Assembly (NCBI GenBank): GCA_947174275.1
Contig: CAMWIJ010000010.1
Location: 1 to 58,017, forward strand
Length of the DNA stretch: 58,017 nt
Direction of reading: 5' to 3'
Origin: an uncultured Muribaculaceae bacterium
Lineage (GTDB): Bacteria > Bacteroidota > Bacteroidia > Bacteroidales > Muribaculaceae
Of the stretch, positions 53,656 to 58,017 are shown one piece after another. Both the position numbers and the translations under genes were made by a program. Position 1 is the first letter of the stretch. Each line of letters opens with the position of its first letter. The notes under the pieces are model-generated. The model did no database searches, was not told the DNA's origin, and saw nothing but the letters and a program-made list of their open reading frames with translations.

Positions 53656-55494
53656 ATGTGTGGAATTGTAGGTTACATCGGAAATTCACAATGCTTCCCA
53701 GTGCTGATTAAAGGACTTCACCGTTTGGAGTATCGTGGTTATGACAGTGCCGGGGTGGCCATTCTCAATCAAAACAACGAACTTAATCTATACAAGACTC
53801 GAGGCAAAGTCGCAGATCTGGAAAATTTTTGCCAGTCAAAAGAGATCGCCGGATCAATCGGTATAGCACATACCAGATGGGCTACTCATGGAGAACCGAA
53901 TGACATCAACGCCCATCCCCACATGAGCGCTGACGGAAATATTGCCATTGTGCATAACGGAACCATTGAAAATTACAATGTGCTCAAGCAGGCTCTGACT
54001 AAACACGGTTGTGAGTTTAAAAGTGAGACAGACACCGAAGTGCTCGTTCAGCTTATCCAATATGTAAAAGAGACAAACAACTGTACGCTCATTGAAGCTG
54101 TCACTGAGGCTTTGAGTCAGGTTGTAGGCGCTTATGCAATCGCTGTCGTAGACCGCGATACGCCAGACACAATAATAGCTGCCCGTAAAAGCTCACCGCT
54201 TGTGATCGGAATAGGGGAAGATGCTACGTATCTTGCTTCAGATGCAACCCCGATTATTGATTATACGGACAAAGTGGTATACCTTAATGACGATGAAATC
54301 GCCATTATAAAAAAGAATGAGCCGTTACGCGTTATCACTTCCGACAACGAGCCTTCAAATATAGATATCAAAACTTTGAAACTTTCTGTTTCTCAGCTTG
54401 AAAAGGGCGGATATCCGCATTTTATGCTGAAGGAAATATTCGAACAGACATCTACGATCGAAGACAGCATACGCGGTCGTGTGGTAAATAATCATATTCA
54501 GCTGTCCGGCGTTAACGAAAATAGCGAAAAATTCGCATCTGCTGATCGTATAATCATAGTGGCTTGCGGCACATCATGGCATGCCGGACTGATAGGCAAA
54601 CGTCTTCTGCAGGATATTGCCCGTGTGCCGGTTGAAGTTGAGTACGCAAGTGAGTTCCGTTACTCCAATCCGGTAATCACATCACGTGACATAGTTATCG
54701 CAATATCCCAGTCGGGAGAGACGGCAGATACACTTGCAGCAATCTCTCTTGCCAAAGAAAAAGGAGCATTTGTATATGGTATATGTAACGTTGTAGGCTC
54801 TTCGATAGCCCGCGCAACAGATTCAGGCACCTATATCCATGTCGGACCGGAAATCGGAGTGGCATCGACTAAAGCGTTTACCGGGCAGGTGACAGTGCTG
54901 ACTATGCTCGCACTTGCTATCGGGCAGTTGCGTAAAACCGTCACACCTGACACGCTTGTGCGTGTGACATCGGCGATAGAAATGCTTCCGGCACTTATAA
55001 AAGAGACTCTTGGACTTAACAAAGCAATAGAGAAACTTTCCAATACCTATACTTATGTCCACAACTTCCTTTATCTCGGACGAGGCTATAATTATCCATC
55101 AGCATTGGAAGGAGCGTTGAAGCTGAAAGAAATATCATATATACATGCCGAAGGATATCCCGCAGCTGAGATGAAGCACGGTCCGATTGCTCTTATTGAT
55201 CACGAATTGCCTACAGTGGTTATAGCTCCGATGGATGAACTGCATGACAAAATCATATCCAACATACAGCAGGTCAAAGCGAGAGGAGGCTCGGTCATAG
55301 CCATTGTTACAAAGGGCGACAAAGCAATCAAAGAGATTGCCGACCATGTATTGGAAATTCCAAAGATACCCGAATGCCTGTCTCCGATTATTGTGTCAAT
55401 CCCGTTGCAGTTGCTCGCATATCACATTGCTGTAAAGAAAGGTTGCAACGTTGACATGCCCCGCAATCTTGCAAAATCAGTAACAGTTGAATAG
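53656..55494 (+). CDS. glmS: Glutamine--fructose-6-phosphate aminotransferase
   Basis: GlmS makes glucosamine-6-phosphate for peptidoglycan and LPS. The 612-residue protein starts MCGIVGYIGN with the nucleophilic cysteine at position 2, followed by the glutaminase segment GIAHTRWATHGEPNDINAHP. Two SIS sugar-isomerase domains follow: ACGTSWHAGLIGKRL and AISQSGETADTLAAISLAKE in the first, LGRGYNYPSALEGALKLKEI and EGYPAAEMKHGPIALI in the second. It ends LAKSVTVE, the conserved active-site tail. Everything is complete. It is transcribed alone, or with the small gene at 55575. Confidence 0.97.
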   Translation: MCGIVGYIGNSQCFPVLIKGLHRLEYRGYDSAGVAILNQNNELNLYKTRGKVADLENFCQSKEIAGSIGIAHTRWATHGEPNDINAHPHMSADGNIAIVHNGTIENYNVLKQALTKHGCEFKSETDTEVLVQLIQYVKETNNCTLIEAVTEALSQVVGAYAIAVVDRDTPDTIIAARKSSPLVIGIGEDATYLASDATPIIDYTDKVVYLNDDEIAIIKKNEPLRVITSDNEPSNIDIKTLKLSVSQLEKGGYPHFMLKEIFEQTSTIEDSIRGRVVNNHIQLSGVNENSEKFASADRIIIVACGTSWHAGLIGKRLLQDIARVPVEVEYASEFRYSNPVITSRDIVIAISQSGETADTLAAISLAKEKGAFVYGICNVVGSSIARATDSGTYIHVGPEIGVASTKAFTGQVTVLTMLALAIGQLRKTVTPDTLVRVTSAIEMLPALIKETLGLNKAIEKLSNTYTYVHNFLYLGRGYNYPSALEGALKLKEISYIHAEGYPAAEMKHGPIALIDHELPTVVIAPMDELHDKIISNIQQVKARGGSVIAIVTKGDKAIKEIADHVLEIPKIPECLSPIIVSIPLQLLAYHIAVKKGCNVDMPRNLAKSVTVE

Positions 55495-55574
55495 GTTAGC
55501 CACATTAAACATTCTTTTCATTGCGGCTGTTATCATTTAAGATAATCCTATTTATTAACTTAAAACTAATTATT

Positions 55575-55805
55575 ATGGATATCCAGAACATAATATCCGA
55601 ATTGCAATCAAAATTTGGAGACAAGATTAATGTTTCAGCAATAACTGAGCATTTTAAGGGAGTCGATACAAGTAAATTTTCAATAACGGAGATTATTGAA
55701 AAGGTCAAAAGTGCCGGTCTTGTCGGAGATCTTGATGGTGATGGTGTAAAAGAAGGTGTTTTTGAGGAAATCAAAGGTAAAATCGGAAATATATTCGGCA
55801 AATAA
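55575..55805 (+). CDS. Small protein with a calcium-loop-like segment
   Basis: The ATG at 55575 gives 76 residues; an upstream ATG in the same frame (55521) would add a poorly coded stretch. The protein starts with two amphipathic helices (MDIQNIISELQSKFGDKI and then SITEIIEKVKSAGLVG). It continues with GDLDGDGVKEGVFEEIKG, in which DxDGDG recalls the calcium loop of EF-hands and dockerins, and ends GNIFGK. The family is unknown to me. It is 80 bases downstream of glmS and followed by a strong terminator, so it is likely a real gene. Confidence 0.65.
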   Translation: MDIQNIISELQSKFGDKINVSAITEHFKGVDTSKFSITEIIEKVKSAGLVGDLDGDGVKEGVFEEIKGKIGNIFGK

Positions 55806-55850
55806 ATATTTATATGTCAAATATTTAGCATAACGTATAGCATAATTTAC

Positions 55851-55901
55851 AATCGAGTAGGAGGTAAACACTAATCGCAGTTGTTTATCTCCTACTCGAT
55901 T
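55851..55901. terminator. Long bidirectional terminator
   Basis: A 20-base arm at 55851-55870 faces one at 55882-55901 with a single mismatch (core AATCGAGTAGGAG / CTCCTACTCGATT), loop 11 bases, followed by TGTTTTAC. It separates the plus-strand small gene from the minus-strand barrel gene. Confidence 0.85.
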
Positions 55902-56002
55902 GTTTTACAACAGGTTATGAGAAAGAGTCTGCGGTTAGTCTGTCATAGACCCGTATTCCCAGATGAGTGACATTACCTGTTCCTGTCTGTTTGATAACCG
56001 TT

Positions 56003-58017
56003 TCATTCAGTGCTGAATCTTGAATTGTCTGTATTCTTTTCAATTCTCGGGGCTCTGAATCCTTTCCCTGAGTTGAATTTATATGTCACTCCAATTTTTG
56101 CAGTCATATATGTTTTCGTTGATGTAAAACGGTTGTAACCTGATGATTCAGTTCTGATTTTACTTTTTCGTTGCAGCATATTTTCAAGACCGACCGATAC
56201 CGACCAGTGCTTCCCAAACTGTTTCTGTAATGTTGGATTTAGATTCAGAATCGGGAATACTGTGATGTTGCCAATCTTCATTTGGGAGTTATAGAAGCAA
56301 CTCATCGTGAGGTTGAACCCTTTTGGCAATAAAAACGTGGTGCTTGCCACAAGCTGAAGATAACCAAATGTATCAAAGGAATTCTTATCAGAGAATTTCT
56401 GAGAGGTTATCATATATGTCAGGCTTGAGTAGAGATTCCACCACTTGGTGATATTGATGAATCCGTCGCCATGAATGAAGATGTTGCGGTCTTTTCCTTC
56501 GTTGTCCCAAGTAAGATACAGTCTTTCCGGATAATCCGGATTCGAGACGAACATTTGCCTTATAGGATTGTCAGTCATTGAGTATCCGGCTGCTATCGTA
56601 TATCTGCCTGCAAGGACGAAATCAAGACTGACTGCATCTGTGAAACTTGGTGTAAGACTTGTGTTGCCGACGGTATACGTATAGTCGGAGACTTGTCTGA
56701 CAACCGGATTCAGCGACTGGAATGAAGGACGGCGTATGTTTCTGTAATATCCCATAGCCACGGTGTAATTACCTTTTTCAGTGAGGCTATATGATACGTT
56801 TGCATTAGGGAAAAGATCGAAACGGTCATAATTTGCCACACCTCCGTTTGTACCGGAATATTCACCACGTATTCCGGCTTTAAATTTCCATCTTCCGGCG
56901 CTGCCATTTGCTGTAGCATATACGGCTGCAATATTCTCGTCATACGATGTGTCATAATCTAATCCGGGATTCATAAGCCATGTTCCGTCTTTGAAAAATC
57001 TATGGAACGAATTGTTTGAGACATCGTTAAGAGTATATTTGGCACCGACATTGAGATTCCAGCTCGGATTGAACACCTTGCGGAACGACAGATCTGTCAC
57101 AAATACATTATATCTGTTACGGCTGTCAGTCCTGTAAACAGAGTCATTGGGTAAATAGGACCAACTCATTACATTATCTTCGTCCACAGAAGAGCTCTGA
57201 TAGTTGTAATTCGAGATCAGTTTCAACACCGAACCTTTATTGTCAGTTGAGTGAGCCCAGTTGAAAGCAACATTGAAATTATGGAATCTATCCTGACTGT
57301 TATATGATCCGGATGTACTCCCATTAAGGTTCGGGCTTGACATATAGGTCTCCGAAGCTGACTGATTGCTGGATTTATTGGGGTTGTAGTCAAACTGAAG
57401 TCCTATTTTATCTCTGTCGGTCGGCTCATAAAATATGCCAAGAGACATATTCCCTTGAATAGCTTTATTCTTACGGCGAGCCACGCCGGTCATCTCCTTA
57501 GACGCAGCAGAATTAGTCGTTTCTTCATGAGAGGTATATCTCTCCGACGGGCTGCCGTTTACGTTGCCGTTGAAGTTAACGGTCCAATGTCCGGTATGCA
57601 GCCCAAGATTTACAAAAGGATTTATCCATTGTTTATACTCTCCTGCTGTCACGTTCAGCCCGGCAGATCCATTGATGCCATCGACACGATTACGTTTCAG
57701 ATTTATTCTGATAACGCCGCCGGAAGAATCGGCGCTGTATTCAGCACCGGCTTTTGGAATAATCTCAATTGTAGCGATAGATGCCGATTGTATGGATTTG
57801 AGATACGTCATAAGCTGCTTTCCCGACATATTCACCTTTCGATCATCTATGTAAATCGAAAGTCTGTCATCGGTAGCCCACACTCCGGGCGCCGTTTTCA
57901 ACAGTTCCTGAGCATCCTTATTGGCAGATAGCGGATTTACAGCTACATTCAAGACAATACGATCTGCCTCTCTTCGTATCAGAGGTGCCTTTACAACAAC
58001 CTCCTGCAATGTGGTTG
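56003..58017 (-). CDS. TonB-receptor-like outer-membrane barrel (N-terminus beyond the window)
   Basis: The frame is open from the window edge (58017) to a stop at 56003, about 671 residues; the signal peptide and any N-terminal domain lie outside. The visible start TTLQEVVVKAPLIRREADRI leads into a plug region (VWATDDRLSIYIDDRKVNM, then IEIIPKAGAEYSADSSGGVI) and a long barrel of aromatic-rich strands. After the last strand (TAKIGVTYKFNSG) there is a charged tail of about 20 residues. This layout matches the outer-membrane beta-barrel family related to TonB receptors, like the gene at 2291-4447. The ligand is unknown. Confidence 0.85.
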   Translation of the reverse strand, partial: TTLQEVVVKAPLIRREADRIVLNVAVNPLSANKDAQELLKTAPGVWATDDRLSIYIDDRKVNMSGKQLMTYLKSIQSASIATIEIIPKAGAEYSADSSGGVIRINLKRNRVDGINGSAGLNVTAGEYKQWINPFVNLGLHTGHWTVNFNGNVNGSPSERYTSHEETTNSAASKEMTGVARRKNKAIQGNMSLGIFYEPTDRDKIGLQFDYNPNKSSNQSASETYMSSPNLNGSTSGSYNSQDRFHNFNVAFNWAHSTDNKGSVLKLISNYNYQSSSVDEDNVMSWSYLPNDSVYRTDSRNRYNVFVTDLSFRKVFNPSWNLNVGAKYTLNDVSNNSFHRFFKDGTWLMNPGLDYDTSYDENIAAVYATANGSAGRWKFKAGIRGEYSGTNGGVANYDRFDLFPNANVSYSLTEKGNYTVAMGYYRNIRRPSFQSLNPVVRQVSDYTYTVGNTSLTPSFTDAVSLDFVLAGRYTIAAGYSMTDNPIRQMFVSNPDYPERLYLTWDNEGKDRNIFIHGDGFINITKWWNLYSSLTYMITSQKFSDKNSFDTFGYLQLVASTTFLLPKGFNLTMSCFYNSQMKIGNITVFPILNLNPTLQKQFGKHWSVSVGLENMLQRKSKIRTESSGYNRFTSTKTYMTAKIGVTYKFNSGKGFRAPRIEKNTDNSRFSTE

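Noticed and set aside
1..58017. tRNA or rRNA genes, insertion sequences, complete prophage or conjugative element
   Set aside because: None recognised by eye on either strand; short tRNAs in the AT-rich gaps cannot be fully excluded without a dedicated scan.

Overview
The window looks like a chromosomal segment of a Bacteroidales gut bacterium. The clearest signs are the promoters: TAnnTTTG -7 elements recur upstream of genes, usually with a TTG about 19-20 bases further up, and there are almost no Shine-Dalgarno sites. Other signs are a DUF4290 protein, SusC/TonB-type outer-membrane barrels, a BlaI/BlaR1-type pair, a two-subunit methylmalonyl-CoA mutase, an aerotolerant-anaerobe nrdDG pair, and a thrA-PGM-like-thrC threonine cluster. 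A Muribaculaceae-like source is my best guess, by inference only. Most of the window is dense housekeeping DNA. The only accessory-looking stretch is the left edge (1-680), which holds a partial gene, a 43-codon phage-like fragment and strong inverted repeats.

Layout. 681-4447: a BlaI-type repressor with a striking double operator, a BlaR1-type M56 membrane protease, and an outer-membrane barrel. 4527-7767 (minus): nrdD, nrdG and a CYTH protein, with a repeated TTTTGGAAAACTTT motif upstream of the nrdD promoter. 8063-11064 (minus): an EptA-like phosphoethanolamine transferase and a POTRA-less Omp85-type barrel. 11131-15627 (plus): menD-menB-menC-menE, tightly overlapped. 15681-20313 (minus): a Crp/Fnr regulator, then menF, rimO and ftsY, with a promoter-driven structured RNA candidate at 16590-16870 between the regulator and menF. 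20433-24369 (minus): a lipoprotein, rsmI, an acidic protein and a PBP4-type peptidase. 24553-28300 (plus): a TetR regulator, fabG, DUF4290, rimM, a small acidic protein and an OmpA protein. 28403-41308 (plus): proS, umuD, an unusual umuC::DUF5686 open frame, lpxK, a purine nucleoside phosphorylase, thiL, an extended nusB, yajC, a YbbR protein and coaE. 41338-49167 (minus): a nitrilase-family amidase, an acyltransferase, a small protein, thrC, a PGM-family protein (probable homoserine kinase), thrA and a GNAT acetyltransferase. 49416-55805 (plus): mutA, mutB, glmS and a 76-residue protein. 56003-58017 (minus): a TonB-type barrel cut by the window end.

How the genes work together. menF plus menDBCE cover most of the route from chorismate to DHNA-CoA; menH, the thioesterase and menA are not here. 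ThrA, the PGM-family protein and ThrC cover aspartate to threonine if the middle protein is the homoserine kinase. MutAB interconverts succinyl-CoA and methylmalonyl-CoA for propionate production. LpxK, EptA-like, GlmS and the barrels serve the envelope.

The observations I would follow first are: the single 1196-codon frame joining a UmuC polymerase to a signal-peptide-bearing outer-membrane DUF5686 protein; the structured RNA candidate near menF; the NusB protein with an internal duplication; the dyad upstream of umuD; the motif cluster upstream of nrdD; the three-helix leader of thrA; and the left-edge remnant with strong inverted repeats. I saw no tRNA, rRNA, CRISPR array, insertion sequence or complete prophage.
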